Source: Salipiger marinus (GTDB lineage Bacteria; Pseudomonadota; Alphaproteobacteria; Rhodobacterales; Rhodobacteraceae). Taken from it: DNA of 64,000 nucleotides. Shown piece by piece: positions 43,496-53,356 of this stretch; positions within the stretch are counted from its first letter, which is position 1; every line of letters starts with the position of its first letter. The notes under the pieces are model-generated. The model saw only the letters and a program-made list of their open reading frames with translations, was not told the DNA's origin and ran no database searches. The stretch spans positions 1-64,000 of the forward strand of contig NZ_FNEJ01000018.1 in assembly GCF_900100085.1 (NCBI RefSeq), written 5' to 3'. The translations under genes were made by a program, and so were the position numbers.

Positions 43496-44530
43496 ATGGC
43501 TGCAAGTTATCTGGAGGCGTCGCTCGACCGTTTCGGTCCCAAAGTCCTGCACGACGACACGATCGAGATCTGCATCAATCCCGACGGACAAGTCTGGGGC
43601 GAATTCCAGGGCGATCACTTCATGCGAGGTCTCGGCAGCCCGTTGAGCCAGACCGAGATCAAGGACCTCGGCAACCAGATCGCCTCCGCCGCCTCGACCA
43701 CGCTCAGCACGAAGAAGCCCATCGTCTCTGTCTCGATCCTATATCGAGATCGCCCGATCCGTGCGCAGGTGATCCAACCCCCGGCAGTGGAAGGCGGGTT
43801 CTCCATATCGTTGCGGTTCTTCTCCTCCCTGCCGCTAGAGGCAATCCGGCTCGGCTTCCTCTTTGGAAAGGAGCGCAGCCTCGAAGGTCTGCGGCGCGAA
43901 CGAAACGCCGCGCTGCGCGATGTGGTGACATCCGGCGACATCGGCGCCGCGCTGCGGTTTTGCGTCGAGAACAAGCTCAACATGATCGTCTCGGGTGGCA
44001 CGTCGACCGGCAAGACGGTTGCGGCGCGCAAGATCCTTTCGCTGATTCCGCCCGAAGAGCGGATCATCACCATCGAGGAGGCGGCCGAGCTGCGCCCCGA
44101 GCAGCCCAATGCCGTGACGTTGATCGCGGACCGGGACACGGATGCCCGCAGTGCCGATGTGCTCTTGGCCTCAACGCTTCGCATGCGACCTGACCGGATC
44201 GTCCTAGGCGAAGTCCGCGGGCGCGAGGCGATGACGTTTCTCGAGGCAATCAATACCGGCCACGGTGGATCGCTGACTACGCTCCATGCCGAGACCCCAC
44301 AACTTGCTGTTCGTCGCCTCGCCTTCGCCGCCCTCAAAACGGATGTGCCGATGACCTATGCCGACATGATCGATTACATTGAGGGCTCGATCGACGTGAT
44401 CATTCAGGCAGGCCGCCATGAAGGCGCGCGTGGAATCACCGAGTTCTTCCTGCCGGGTCAAACCACAGATTTGAACCTCGACACGGTCGACGGCAGAGTC
44501 AACAAGAGCCCCTCCGTTGCCGCTGAGTAA
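43496..44530 (+). CDS. virB11: VirB11 ATPase
   Basis: This 344-aa hexameric secretion ATPase has Walker A GGTSTGKT (167-174), the Asp box IITIEEAAEL, Walker B RPDRIVLGEVRG and the His box GHGGSLTTLHAETP. It switches the system between pilus assembly and DNA transfer. Confidence 0.92.
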   Translation: MAASYLEASLDRFGPKVLHDDTIEICINPDGQVWGEFQGDHFMRGLGSPLSQTEIKDLGNQIASAASTTLSTKKPIVSVSILYRDRPIRAQVIQPPAVEGGFSISLRFFSSLPLEAIRLGFLFGKERSLEGLRRERNAALRDVVTSGDIGAALRFCVENKLNMIVSGGTSTGKTVAARKILSLIPPEERIITIEEAAELRPEQPNAVTLIADRDTDARSADVLLASTLRMRPDRIVLGEVRGREAMTFLEAINTGHGGSLTTLHAETPQLAVRRLAFAALKTDVPMTYADMIDYIEGSIDVIIQAGRHEGARGITEFFLPGQTTDLNLDTVDGRVNKSPSVAAE

Positions 44531-44545
44531 AAAAGGACCCCCCAG

Positions 44546-44965
44546 ATGCGAAAACTAATTCTCGCACTCATGCTTGCCGCCTTGGCGGGCCCTCTTGTGG
44601 CGCAGACTTCGCCGCAGGTCTCAAACGATCTCACAGTCAATATGTCGCCGCAACAATACCGGATCTGCAACGAACGTCCGGCGCGCCCGACCTGGATGGA
44701 CGAAATCAATCCGCGTGAAGCTTACAAGGCAGCAGCTTTGATGGAGTTGTACGAAATTCGTGCCTGGGAGGAGATTGCAGAATCTGGCGACTGCAGCTGT
44801 GAAACCCGCTTTCCCGCTTGGGATAGCTCCGATGGCGAATATTATGAAAGGTATGCAGGCCTTAGCCAAGCCGAGCATTCAGCGTTTCGCCGCGACTGGA
44901 TTGAAGTAAGGAAGCAACTCGAGCCGAGCGTGCGTACAATCTGCGAAGCTCAAGGCAACTGGTAA
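44546..44965 (+). CDS. Secreted hypothetical T4SS-associated protein
   Basis: This 139-aa protein has a signal peptide (LILALMLAALAGPLVAQ). The mature part has Cys at RICNERP, GDCSCETRF and TICEAQ and many charged residues. It lies between virB11 and virB6 and touches the virB6 start. No known family is recognised, but the context indicates a periplasmic part of the system. Confidence 0.7.
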   Translation: MRKLILALMLAALAGPLVAQTSPQVSNDLTVNMSPQQYRICNERPARPTWMDEINPREAYKAAALMELYEIRAWEEIAESGDCSCETRFPAWDSSDGEYYERYAGLSQAEHSAFRRDWIEVRKQLEPSVRTICEAQGNW

Positions 44966-45990
44966 TGGGCGTCGTCAGCTGGATGGTCGGAACGGCAGAC
45001 GCGTTCCTTGTCGATGCGGCTGAGTCCCAGTTCGGGGCCGTGGCAAGCAATACCGGCACGATCGTCCTGCTGATGGTCACGCTTTCGCTAATCGGCGTCT
45101 GCATCAACATGGCATTCCAGTTCCGCAGCATGGATGGGGCCAGCTTCTTCTGGTACCTGATCAAGCTGACCCTTATCGGTCTGTTCGCCTTCAATTGGGC
45201 AAACTTCAATGCAGTAGCAAACGCAGTCATTGGAGGCTTGGACTACGTCGCTGGCGCACTGGTGTCTTCGGTTGGCGGCGGAGGAGCCGGAGCCACACAC
45301 TTTGCCGGCGAATTCGACATCCTGATCGAAAAATTCAGCCAGTACCTGAATGCCATCGGCAGCAACCTGAACTGGATGACGGGCGCGATCCTAGGCGGAA
45401 TCGGGCTTATTCTTTTGAGCTTCCTTGGCTTCATGACCGGCATCGTCCTCATATTCGCCAAGATGATGCTGACCCTCATGCTCGGCCTTGCTCCGATCAT
45501 GATTGCATTGTCGCTCTTCGACGCGACCAAAGATTTCTTCCACAGATGGGTCTCGACGACGATTAGCTACGCCTTCTACCCCATCGTCATCGCCGCCATG
45601 TTCTCGACCGTGGTCGGTATGGCGAATTCGCTGTTAGCGCAGCTCGGTGACCCAAACTCCGCAACCAATATCGGCTCGCTGGTGCCGTTCTTCGTGATGG
45701 TGTTCCTGGCGAAGGGCTTCGTCGCGGCCACGCCCCTGATCGTGCGGGGGATCTCGGGGAACCTGATGGTGGCCGCGGCACCCGCTGTGGTCGCGGGATC
45801 GACCGGGATCCTGCGGGGGATCTTCAATACCGACGGCGTGAAGGGCAGGGCGCGGATCGGTGCGCTCACGACGGGTGAGGCGATCGGGCGGGGGACTGTC
45901 CAGGCCCCCGCTGCTGTGCGGAGTGCAGCGGCGACGGCGAGCGCGCAGGTGGTCAGGATGGCCGAGAGGGCGAAAAGGCTGGGGCGGTGA
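44965..45990 (+). CDS. virB6: VirB6/TrbL-type inner-membrane channel protein
   Basis: This 341-aa protein has about six to seven membrane helices, with the central block LGGIGLILLSFLGFMTGIVLIFAKMMLTLMLGLAPIMIALSLF characteristic of VirB6. It forms the inner-membrane translocation path. It is the last gene of the operon and converges on the copper cluster with a 35-base gap. Confidence 0.88.
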   Translation: MGVVSWMVGTADAFLVDAAESQFGAVASNTGTIVLLMVTLSLIGVCINMAFQFRSMDGASFFWYLIKLTLIGLFAFNWANFNAVANAVIGGLDYVAGALVSSVGGGGAGATHFAGEFDILIEKFSQYLNAIGSNLNWMTGAILGGIGLILLSFLGFMTGIVLIFAKMMLTLMLGLAPIMIALSLFDATKDFFHRWVSTTISYAFYPIVIAAMFSTVVGMANSLLAQLGDPNSATNIGSLVPFFVMVFLAKGFVAATPLIVRGISGNLMVAAAPAVVAGSTGILRGIFNTDGVKGRARIGALTTGEAIGRGTVQAPAAVRSAAATASAQVVRMAERAKRLGR

Positions 45991-46025
45991 AGCACAGCGC
46001 GACTGAGCAACGGCTGATGATCCAG

Positions 46026-46511
46026 CTAGAGACCTGCTGCCTCGTAGCGCGTGTACACCTCGGTGCTGCCGTCATGAAGGATGAGGAACACGTCGTAAGC
46101 CTCGCGTTCGCTCTCCGGCCCCATGCCGGGGGAACCGTAGGGCATGCCCGGAACGGCCAGACCCACGGCGCTGGGACGCTCGGCCAGCAGCCGCCGGATA
46201 TCAGCGGCCGGCACATGGCCCTCGATCATGTAGCCCTCGACTTGGCCGGTGTGACAGGAGACCATCTCTTGCGGGATGCCATTGTCGGACTTGTAGCGCA
46301 TCAGCATCGTGCCCATGCTCGCCTCGGTCGTGACGGTGAAGCCATCACCCTCCAGGATCTCGATCCAGGCCGAGCAGCAGCCGCAATTCGGGTCCTTCAG
46401 GACGTGTATCGACGGTCCTCCGGATTGCGCCAGCGACAGTTGGGGGAGCCCTGCAAGAAGGGCCGCGCTGCCGATCAGCAGGCCGCGTCGGGTGAGGGTG
46501 TCTTGTGTCAT
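46026..46511 (-). CDS. DUF411 metal-binding protein
   Basis: This 161-aa exported protein has a Tat-like signal (LTRRGLLIGSAALLAGL). The DUF411 core HVLKDPNCGCCSAWIEIL and VSCHTGQVEGYMIEGHVPAADIRRLL carries a CGCC metal motif. It is common in copper and mercury clusters. The start ATG 46511 is chosen because a GGAG site lies at the right distance. It is the last gene of the copper operon. Confidence 0.85.
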   Translation of the reverse strand: MTQDTLTRRGLLIGSAALLAGLPQLSLAQSGGPSIHVLKDPNCGCCSAWIEILEGDGFTVTTEASMGTMLMRYKSDNGIPQEMVSCHTGQVEGYMIEGHVPAADIRRLLAERPSAVGLAVPGMPYGSPGMGPESEREAYDVFLILHDGSTEVYTRYEAAGL

Positions 46512-46542
46512 GTCGTTCTCCATGGGTTGAAGTCAGGTGCGC

Positions 46543-48876
46543 TCAGAGGTCGATCCGCCTGAGCCGCAGCGCATTGGTGATGACCGAGACCGACGAGAGG
46601 CTCATCGCCGCCGCCGCGATCATCGGCGAGAGCAGGAGGCCGGTCAGGGGATAGAGCACCCCCGCGGCGACGGGCACGCCTGCGGCGTTGTAGACGAAGG
46701 CGAAGAACAGGTTCTGCTTGATGTTCCTGAGCGTCGCGACGGCCAGTTTCCGCGCGCGGACAAGCCCCACGAGATCGCCGCGCATGAGCGTGATCCCGGC
46801 ACTTTCCACGGCCACGTCGGCGCCGGTGCTCATGGCGATGCCGACGTCCGCGGCCGCGAGCGCAGGAGCGTCGTTCACGCCATCACCGGCCATGGCGACC
46901 GACTTGCCCTTGGCGCGCAGTTCCTCGACCAGCTTCTGCTTGTCCTCCGGCAGGACGCCGGCGCGGACCTCGTCGATGCCGAGCTTTGAGGCCACCGCCT
47001 CGGCCGTTCGCCGGTTGTCGCCGGTGGCCATGATGACGGTGAGACCCAGCGCGTGCAGATCGCGGATCGCCGCTTCGGTCGTCTCCTTGATCGGGTCCGC
47101 CACGGCGACGATCCCGGCGAGCGTGCCATCCACGGCGACGAACATCGCTGTCTTGCCGTCCGCGCGCAGCGTGTCGGCCTCTGCCTCGGCCTCGTCCGTC
47201 GACAGCCCGAGATCGGTCATCATCGCCGCATTGCCGAGCGCGACCCTGCGTCCCCCGACAGTGCCGTGGACCCCTTTGCCGGTGACCGCCTCGAAGTCCT
47301 CCGCAGTCTCGAGCGACAGGCTGCGGTCCTTCGCCCCGGCCACGATCGCTTCGGCGAGCGGATGCTCCGACCCGCGCTCGAGCGCAGCGGCAAGGCCGAG
47401 TACCTCCGCCTCGTCGCCATGAAGCGCCACCACATCGGTCAGTCGCGGCTTGCCCTCGGTCAACGTGCCGGTCTTGTCGACGATCACCGTATCGACCCGC
47501 GCCATGCGTTCCAGCGCCTCGGCATCCTTGATCAAGACGCCCGCCTGCGCGCCCCGGCCGGCGGCCGTGGTGATGGAGATCGGCGTGGCGAGCCCCAGTG
47601 CGCAGGGGCAGGCGATGATCAGGACCGAAACGGCCGAGGCGATCGCGAAGGCCAGCGCCGGTTCGGGCCCGGCCCAGAGCCAGACGCCGAAGGCGATGAT
47701 GGCTATCACAACGACGGTCGGCACGAAAACCGAGGAGACCTTGTCCGCGAGTCCCTGGATCGGCGCCCGCGACCGCCGCGCCCCGGCGACCATCTCTACG
47801 ATCTGCGACAGCACCGTGTCAGCGCCCACCTGCGTCGCGCGCACCGCCAGCGTGCCGTTCTTGTTGATCGTGCCGCCGGTGACGCGGTCGCCCTCGACTT
47901 TCTCCACCGGGACCGGTTCGCCCGTGATCATGCTCTCGTCGACCGACGACCGGCCCTCGACCACCTCGCCGTCCACCGGCACGCTGTCTCCGGGCCGGAC
48001 CCTCAGAAGGTCGCCCTCGACGATGTTCTCGAGCGGTGCGTCGTATTCCGACCCGTCTGCCAAAATGCGCCGCGCGGTCTTGGGCGCGAGGTCCAGAAGC
48101 GCGCGGATCGCGTCGCCCGTCCGCTCCCGCGCGCGTAGCTCCAGCACCTGACCGACGAAGATAAGCGCCACGATGACAACGGCCGCCTCGTAGTACGTAC
48201 CGACGCCGTGGCCCATCCGGTATTCGGCCGGGAACACGCCCGGCGCGAAGGTCGCGACCAGCGAGTAGAGATAGGCCGCGCCGACGCCGAGCGAGATCAG
48301 CGTCCACATGTTCGGCGAGACATTGCGGATCGAGTCGATCCCGCGCCGGAAGAACGGCAGCGCGGCCCAGAGGATCACCGGGGTCGCCAGCACGAACTCA
48401 GCATAGACCGAGAGGCGGTGCCCCATCCACCCACGCACGTCTAGCCCGACGAGTTCGCCCATGGTGATGATGATGAGCGGCACCGCCGCCGCCGCCGAGA
48501 TCCACATGCGTCGCGTGAAATCGACGAGCTCGTGACTCGGTTCGTCCGAAGGCACCATGGGTTCCAGCGCCATGCCGCAGATCGGGCAGCTCCCCGGCTC
48601 GTCACGCACGATCTCGGGGTGCATCGGGCAGGTGTATTGCGTGCCGGGCTGGGCCTTCTGTCCGGCCTTCTTCGCGTTGCCGGAGGCGTAGAAGTACGGA
48701 TCGGCGTCGAACTTCTCCTGGCACCCGGCGGAGCAGAAGTGGAACGTCTCGCCGCCGTAGTCGCGCGTCCGCGCGCCCTCCTTGATCTCGACCTGCATCC
48801 CGCAGACTGGGTCGGTCGCGGTCTTTGCGCCGGTTTTGGTGTCGGAGGTAGCGTGATGGTGATGATGGTTGGCCAT
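46543..48876 (-). CDS. copA: Copper-exporting P1B-type ATPase
   Basis: This 777-aa protein has a His-rich start ([12 protein letters not shown]). A YHS domain follows ([19 protein letters not shown]; about 22-60), then a heavy-metal-binding domain ([20 protein letters not shown]; about 84-105). The ATPase core has the CPC motif [30 protein letters not shown] and [10 protein letters not shown]. It exports copper, probably Cu(I), from the cytoplasm. Two metal domains in place of classical CXXC repeats mark the CopA/SilP-like subtype. Confidence 0.92.
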   Translation of the reverse strand: MANHHHHHATSDTKTGAKTATDPVCGMQVEIKEGARTRDYGGETFHFCSAGCQEKFDADPYFYASGNAKKAGQKAQPGTQYTCPMHPEIVRDEPGSCPICGMALEPMVPSDEPSHELVDFTRRMWISAAAAVPLIIITMGELVGLDVRGWMGHRLSVYAEFVLATPVILWAALPFFRRGIDSIRNVSPNMWTLISLGVGAAYLYSLVATFAPGVFPAEYRMGHGVGTYYEAAVVIVALIFVGQVLELRARERTGDAIRALLDLAPKTARRILADGSEYDAPLENIVEGDLLRVRPGDSVPVDGEVVEGRSSVDESMITGEPVPVEKVEGDRVTGGTINKNGTLAVRATQVGADTVLSQIVEMVAGARRSRAPIQGLADKVSSVFVPTVVVIAIIAFGVWLWAGPEPALAFAIASAVSVLIIACPCALGLATPISITTAAGRGAQAGVLIKDAEALERMARVDTVIVDKTGTLTEGKPRLTDVVALHGDEAEVLGLAAALERGSEHPLAEAIVAGAKDRSLSLETAEDFEAVTGKGVHGTVGGRRVALGNAAMMTDLGLSTDEAEAEADTLRADGKTAMFVAVDGTLAGIVAVADPIKETTEAAIRDLHALGLTVIMATGDNRRTAEAVASKLGIDEVRAGVLPEDKQKLVEELRAKGKSVAMAGDGVNDAPALAAADVGIAMSTGADVAVESAGITLMRGDLVGLVRARKLAVATLRNIKQNLFFAFVYNAAGVPVAAGVLYPLTGLLLSPMIAAAAMSLSSVSVITNALRLRRIDL

Positions 48877-48925
48877 GGATTGATGTCCTTTCTGTCCCGG
48901 TGTGCGGCCTCCAGTCGTTGGAAGG

Positions 48926-50278
48926 TCAAGAGGTGGGCTCGTGTCTTTCTTCTTGTGCGGAATGGTGGCTGCCATGCGCCGGTTCGTGCGATGGCGGGTT
49001 GAGCGCGAGGAAGATGCGCTCGAACAGGAAAACGGCGGTCATGCCGGCGATCGCGATGACGACGATCAGCGGGTCGCTCTGCCATTTGAGCGCGGCGAAG
49101 GCCGCAAGGACCACCGCGTCCAGTCCGATCGCCGTCAGCAGGACCCATCCATGCGCGCCGATCTCCTCCCGCAGAGTCCGCCAGACACCCCAGTGGATCA
49201 GGATGTCCATCACGAGGTAGAAAAAGGCGCCAAGCGAGGCGATCCGGCTGAGGTCGAAGAAGATCGTCAGCGCGCTGGCGATCACCACCGTATAGACGAG
49301 CGTATGGTCGCGGATCGTGCCCGGCATACCGAAATGGCTGTGCGGGATCAGCTTCATGTCGGTCAGCATGGCCAGCATCCGCGACACAGCGAAGATGCTG
49401 GCGATCACGCCCGAGGCGGTCGCGACCAGTGCGAGCGCGACTGTCAGGTAGAAGCCGATCCGCCCGAGGGCGGGCTCGGCCGCTTCGGCGAGCGCGTAGT
49501 CCTTTGCCGCCACGATCCGATCGAGCGGCAGGCTGGCGCCGACGGCGAAGGCGACGAGAAGGTAGACGACGACACAGATCGCGATGGATATGATGATCGC
49601 TCGCCCGACGTTGCGGTGCGGGTCGGTGACCTCGGCGCCGCTGTTGGTGATCGTCGTGAAGCCCTTGAAGGCCAGGATCGCGAGCGCCACCGAGGCAAGG
49701 AAGCCCGCAACCGCACCGCCATCCGCGCCTTCCGCCGCCTCGAAAGAGAAGCCGCCGGCCCAGAGCGCGGCAATGCCGAAGGCCGCGATGCCGCCCACCT
49801 TGAGGACCGCCATGAGCTGCGACAGAAGACCCACGGAGCGGTTGCCTGCCGCATTCACGAGGTAGGCGAAGACGATGAGGCCCACGCCGATGGCAGGGAC
49901 CAGCCAGCCCTCGGGCTTCAGATCGAGCCCCCGCAGGAGGTAGGTCGCAAATGTCCGCGCCACGAGGCTTTCGTTGATGACCATCGACAGCGCCATCAGC
50001 AGCGCGGCACCGGCCGCGACCGTCGTCGGACCGTAGGCCTTGGTCAGGATCATCCCGATCCCGCCCGCAGACGGCCAGGCGTTGGACATCTTGACGTAGG
50101 TATAGGCGCTGAATCCCGTCACCACGGCGCCAGCGACGAAGGCAAGGGGGAACAAGGGACCCGCAAGTTCTGCAATCTGCCCGGTCAGTGCGAGAATGCC
50201 CGCTCCGATCATCACGCCGGTTCCCATTGCCACTGTGTCGAAGAGCGACAGGCTGTTCTTCTGATACTGCTGGGCCAT
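48926..50278 (-). CDS. APC-family amino acid/polyamine permease
   Basis: This 450-aa protein has about 12 helices. The APC start ([56 protein letters not shown]) is typical. ATG 50278 is chosen; its A is shared with the stop of the small upstream ORF, so translation is coupled. Its place in a copper operon is unusual. Transport of a metal-chelating amino acid is only a guess. Confidence 0.85.
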   Translation of the reverse strand: MAQQYQKNSLSLFDTVAMGTGVMIGAGILALTGQIAELAGPLFPLAFVAGAVVTGFSAYTYVKMSNAWPSAGGIGMILTKAYGPTTVAAGAALLMALSMVINESLVARTFATYLLRGLDLKPEGWLVPAIGVGLIVFAYLVNAAGNRSVGLLSQLMAVLKVGGIAAFGIAALWAGGFSFEAAEGADGGAVAGFLASVALAILAFKGFTTITNSGAEVTDPHRNVGRAIIISIAICVVVYLLVAFAVGASLPLDRIVAAKDYALAEAAEPALGRIGFYLTVALALVATASGVIASIFAVSRMLAMLTDMKLIPHSHFGMPGTIRDHTLVYTVVIASALTIFFDLSRIASLGAFFYLVMDILIHWGVWRTLREEIGAHGWVLLTAIGLDAVVLAAFAALKWQSDPLIVVIAIAGMTAVFLFERIFLALNPPSHEPAHGSHHSAQEERHEPTS

Positions 50279-50415
50279 CACTTCTTCCTTTCTGCCTTCC
50301 CTCGCGTCGCGGCCCAGATCAGCGCTGCTATGGCCAAAACCAGCAGCACAAGGATCAGCAGGCCGAACAGCCAGCCAAACCCCATACCGGTGCCCATGTC
50401 GTTCCAGTTCATCAT
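50278..50415 (-). CDS. 45-aa membrane peptide in the copper operon
   Basis: This short gene is preceded by a strong AGGAGG. It encodes MMNWNDMGTGMGFGWLFG followed by one hydrophobic helix and a basic tail (RGKAERKK). The Met-rich start could bind copper. Its TGA overlaps the permease ATG (TGATG). Similar short single-helix peptides are common in metal-resistance clusters. Confidence 0.65.
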   Translation of the reverse strand: MMNWNDMGTGMGFGWLFGLLILVLLVLAIAALIWAATRGKAERKK

Positions 50416-50536
50416 GTCGTCCTCCTGTTTTCCGGGCTGCGAGAGGCCCGTCTCTGCGGATCTCGCGAGAAGGTGGTGGAGCGAAACCGCAGCGATCGGG
50501 ACGTCGGGGCGCTCGAAGCGAACGCCCCGCCTGCGG

Positions 50537-52081
50537 TCAGACCGAAGCCGATACCGCGAACTCGGTCATCATGCCGGTCGCCAGGTGCGGCATGTGATGG
50601 CAATGGAGCATCCAGCGCGCGGCTTCGCCCGCGTCCAGCGCCACGTCCACCATCGACATCGGCGGCACGTAGACCGTGTCGCGCAAGGCGCCTGCCACGC
50701 GGCGTCCGTTCAACCCGACGACCTGGAACACGTGGCCGTGCAGATGCATCGGGTGCCCCATCATCGACATGTTGTGAAAGGAGAGCACAACCCGCTCGCC
50801 TCTGCGCGCCGTGACCGGCTGGTGCTGGCCCCAGACGGCGCCGTTGATCGTCCAGACATAGGGCTGCATCGAGCCGCCCAGCATCAGCATCTGGCTGCGA
50901 TCCACGGGGCGCTCCGGCAGGGCGTCCACCGCGATCAGCCGTGCTTCCTGCGCAAGATCGGTGTCGAACGCGGGCGCTTCAGCCTCCGCCACGGCATCGA
51001 CGCGCCGCACCTCGGCACCGGGCGTGGCGAGGATCAGACCGGTGCGCTCCCTCGCCCCCTCGCGCAGCGCGAGGATCGGCCAGGCTCCGTTTTCGTTCGG
51101 CAGGTCGATCTCGAGATCGAGCCTCTGTCCCATGGCGAGCCCGAAACGGTTGCCGGAAAGCGGCTGCACCGCGTGACCGTCCGCCGCGACGAGGCGCGCC
51201 CCGGCCGCCCCGGTATCGATCCAGAACACCGTGGCCGCCGCGGCGTTGATGACGCGGAGCCGGATGCGACCGCCGCGCTCGACCTGCACCACGTCGGGGT
51301 CAGATAGCGTGCGATCGTTGGCGAGATAGGCGTCCCAGTCGTAGTCGTTCAGGTCCATGGCCATGCCGCCCATCTGGCCGCCCATGCCCATCATCCCGCC
51401 CATACCCGGCATCTGGTCCATTGGCATGCCGCCCATCGCGCCGTGATCCATGCCCGGCATGGCGCCCATGCCGCCCATGGGCGTCCCCTGCATGGGTTGA
51501 GCACCGCCGTGATGCGCGTGTGCGCCGTGGCCGCCGCCCGCGTGACCGCCGCTTATCTCGGCCAGAACCTCTTCCGGGGACTTGAACGAGAAGTCGTGCA
51601 GGAACATCACGACCTCCTGCCGGTCGGCGGCGACATCCTCGGCCGAGCGCACGATCAGCGGCGCGGCGAGCAGCTGCATCTCCTGGGTTGGCACATGGCT
51701 GTGCATCCAGTGCGTGCCGGGCCGCGCCTCGAAGTCGTAGGATCGGGTCTCGCCCGGCGCGAGCAGGGGCATCGGCATGTCGGGCACGCCGTCCTGCGCG
51801 TTGGGCGGGATCTGCCCATGCCAGTGTATGATCGTGCCGATGTCGAGATCGTTGGTCAGATCGACCCGGAACCGCTGTCCGGGATCGAGCACCAGTCCCT
51901 GGCCGCCGGAACCGGCAAGGCCGAAGACTGAAGCCGCGCGTCCGTCGATGTCGAGCGTGCGCGTGGCCGCGGCTAGGCGAAGTGAGTCAGGGGTTTGCGC
52001 AAGGGCAAACCGGGGCATGTGCGCAACTGCAACGGCGGCCGCGCTTGCGGCAAGAAAACCGCGTCGTGAAAGGGTGTTCAT
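50537..52081 (-). CDS. Multicopper oxidase (CopA/laccase-like)
   Basis: This 514-aa exported enzyme has a Tat signal (LSRRGFLAASAAAVAVAHMP). The copper ligands are visible in HWHG, HSHVP, HPMHLHGHVF and HCHHMPHLATGM. A Met/Gly-rich insert lies at about residues 190-250 (blocks such as GGMGAMPGMDHGAMGG). It would oxidise Cu(I) in the periplasm and lower its toxicity. It starts at ATG 52081 after GGAGACGACC. Confidence 0.9.
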   Translation of the reverse strand: MNTLSRRGFLAASAAAVAVAHMPRFALAQTPDSLRLAAATRTLDIDGRAASVFGLAGSGGQGLVLDPGQRFRVDLTNDLDIGTIIHWHGQIPPNAQDGVPDMPMPLLAPGETRSYDFEARPGTHWMHSHVPTQEMQLLAAPLIVRSAEDVAADRQEVVMFLHDFSFKSPEEVLAEISGGHAGGGHGAHAHHGGAQPMQGTPMGGMGAMPGMDHGAMGGMPMDQMPGMGGMMGMGGQMGGMAMDLNDYDWDAYLANDRTLSDPDVVQVERGGRIRLRVINAAAATVFWIDTGAAGARLVAADGHAVQPLSGNRFGLAMGQRLDLEIDLPNENGAWPILALREGARERTGLILATPGAEVRRVDAVAEAEAPAFDTDLAQEARLIAVDALPERPVDRSQMLMLGGSMQPYVWTINGAVWGQHQPVTARRGERVVLSFHNMSMMGHPMHLHGHVFQVVGLNGRRVAGALRDTVYVPPMSMVDVALDAGEAARWMLHCHHMPHLATGMMTEFAVSASV

Positions 52082-52155
52082 GGTCGTCTCCTCGGGACAT
52101 TCCGTCCCGTACAAAAATGCCTATGGGGACGCCGCGGGCGTCGGCCCGGGCGCTA

Positions 52156-52515
52156 TCAGAGGAGACGGAGCTTGGGAGGTCGTTCGTTCAGTCCTGGCAT
52201 ATGGCTGACGTGGACGGCCCCGGCGGGAGAGTCGTGGTCCGCGGGCTCGAAGGCGTGTCCGGTCTCCACCCCCGGCATCGCCAGGAAAACCGACAGACCT
52301 GTACAAACAAACTCGCAAATGGAGGCGTCGGTCGCTCCACAATGCTGGTTGCCGTCACAGGATGGATGAGCGTCGCCGGACGCGTGCATCATCGCACCAA
52401 GATGATCCGTATGGTCCAGCTGCATACCGCCCATTCGCGTAGCATGGGCTGCGCCGATCGTCGTAACCACGGCGATCGAGATTATGGCAAGTATGGAGAG
52501 GACTCGGGCGAACAT
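52156..52515 (-). CDS. His/Met/Cys-rich exported copper-associated protein
   Basis: This 119-aa protein has a signal peptide (LSILAIISIAVVTTIGAAHA) and then a short part rich in His, Met and Cys (MGGMQLDHTDHLGAMMHASG, CDGNQHCGATDASICEFVC). It resembles the small CopL-like proteins placed before multicopper oxidases. The start is not certain; an in-frame ATG at about 52554 is possible. Confidence 0.6.
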   Translation of the reverse strand: MFARVLSILAIISIAVVTTIGAAHATRMGGMQLDHTDHLGAMMHASGDAHPSCDGNQHCGATDASICEFVCTGLSVFLAMPGVETGHAFEPADHDSPAGAVHVSHMPGLNERPPKLRLL

Positions 52516-52630
52516 GCCAGAAAGATAGACATTGCTCGCAAAAATGTCCATTGCCGCCGGCGATAGATCTCTGGCTGATTCGGCCTCAGCGTGAAGGCGA
52601 TAAATTACTAAAGCGATCGGGACCGAACAC

Positions 52631-53080
52631 TTGAGAAGAGGCGTCCGAATAGCGGTGGCAGGTGTGACCGCTGGCGGCATTGTGATTGCGGGCTGGCACT
52701 ATCGCAGTGCTTCAACCAGCGGTATCGCCTCGGTAGAGGTCGTCTCGCAAGGACGGCAGATCTATTCCGATCAATGCGCCGCATGCCACGGAACGGATCT
52801 CGAAGGCCAACCTGATTGGCGCTCGCCGCTTCCCTCGGGCCGGTTGCCGCCGCCTCCCCATGACGCCAGCGGTCACACCTGGCACCATCCCGACGATGTG
52901 TTGTTCCGCATCGTAAAGGAAGGCACGGCCGCGATCGTCGGCGGCGGCTACGAGAGCGACATGCCGGGGTTCGGAGGCGTTCTGAGCGACGCGGAAATCC
53001 GCGCGGTGCTAGCCTACATCAAGAGCACATGGCCAGAGGGCGAGCGGAACTATCAAGAAAGCATGTCACAGGGAAACTAG
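52631..53080 (+). CDS. Exported c-type cytochrome
   Basis: This 149-aa protein has an N-terminal membrane or signal segment (IAVAGVTAGGIVIAG), the heme motif CAACH and a Met ligand in DMPGF. It begins at a TTG codon. It is divergent from the copper operon. It may donate electrons to, or accept them from, the copper oxidase or the respiratory chain. Confidence 0.8.
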   Translation: MRRGVRIAVAGVTAGGIVIAGWHYRSASTSGIASVEVVSQGRQIYSDQCAACHGTDLEGQPDWRSPLPSGRLPPPPHDASGHTWHHPDDVLFRIVKEGTAAIVGGGYESDMPGFGGVLSDAEIRAVLAYIKSTWPEGERNYQESMSQGN

Positions 53081-53356
53081 ATGCTCCAAGTAGAGCTGAT
53101 GCGGGGCATGGTCACAACGTCAGTGGTGGGCGGAGCGTTTTGGGAAGCGATTCAGAAACAATAGTTTAACGTGGAGTTGGTTGGATATCGGGTCCATCCC
53201 GTCCTGCGGTCGCCAAGCAAATCGTTGTTGCAGGGAAACCTCGGATTTTTCGGGCAGATTGGACCGACTTCGCAACGCCCTGTGACGGCGATGTGCGATC
53301 CGTGTGCACGTCTCTGGGAGCCAGCATAATACCGCCAGAGAGGCGGCGGCCATTAG
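53081..53356. other. Gene-free stretch between cytochrome c and virD4
   Basis: No supported gene is seen. It may contain the border of the copper cargo, but no repeat was recognised. Confidence 0.35.

Noticed and set aside
48902-51307. 801-aa plus-strand frame opposite the permease and multicopper oxidase genes
   Set aside because: It is a low-complexity charged mirror frame. The opposite strand has clear enzyme motifs.
53081-53164. A 27-codon open frame following the cytochrome c stop
   Set aside because: It has no ribosome site and no recognisable feature, so it is too weak to call.
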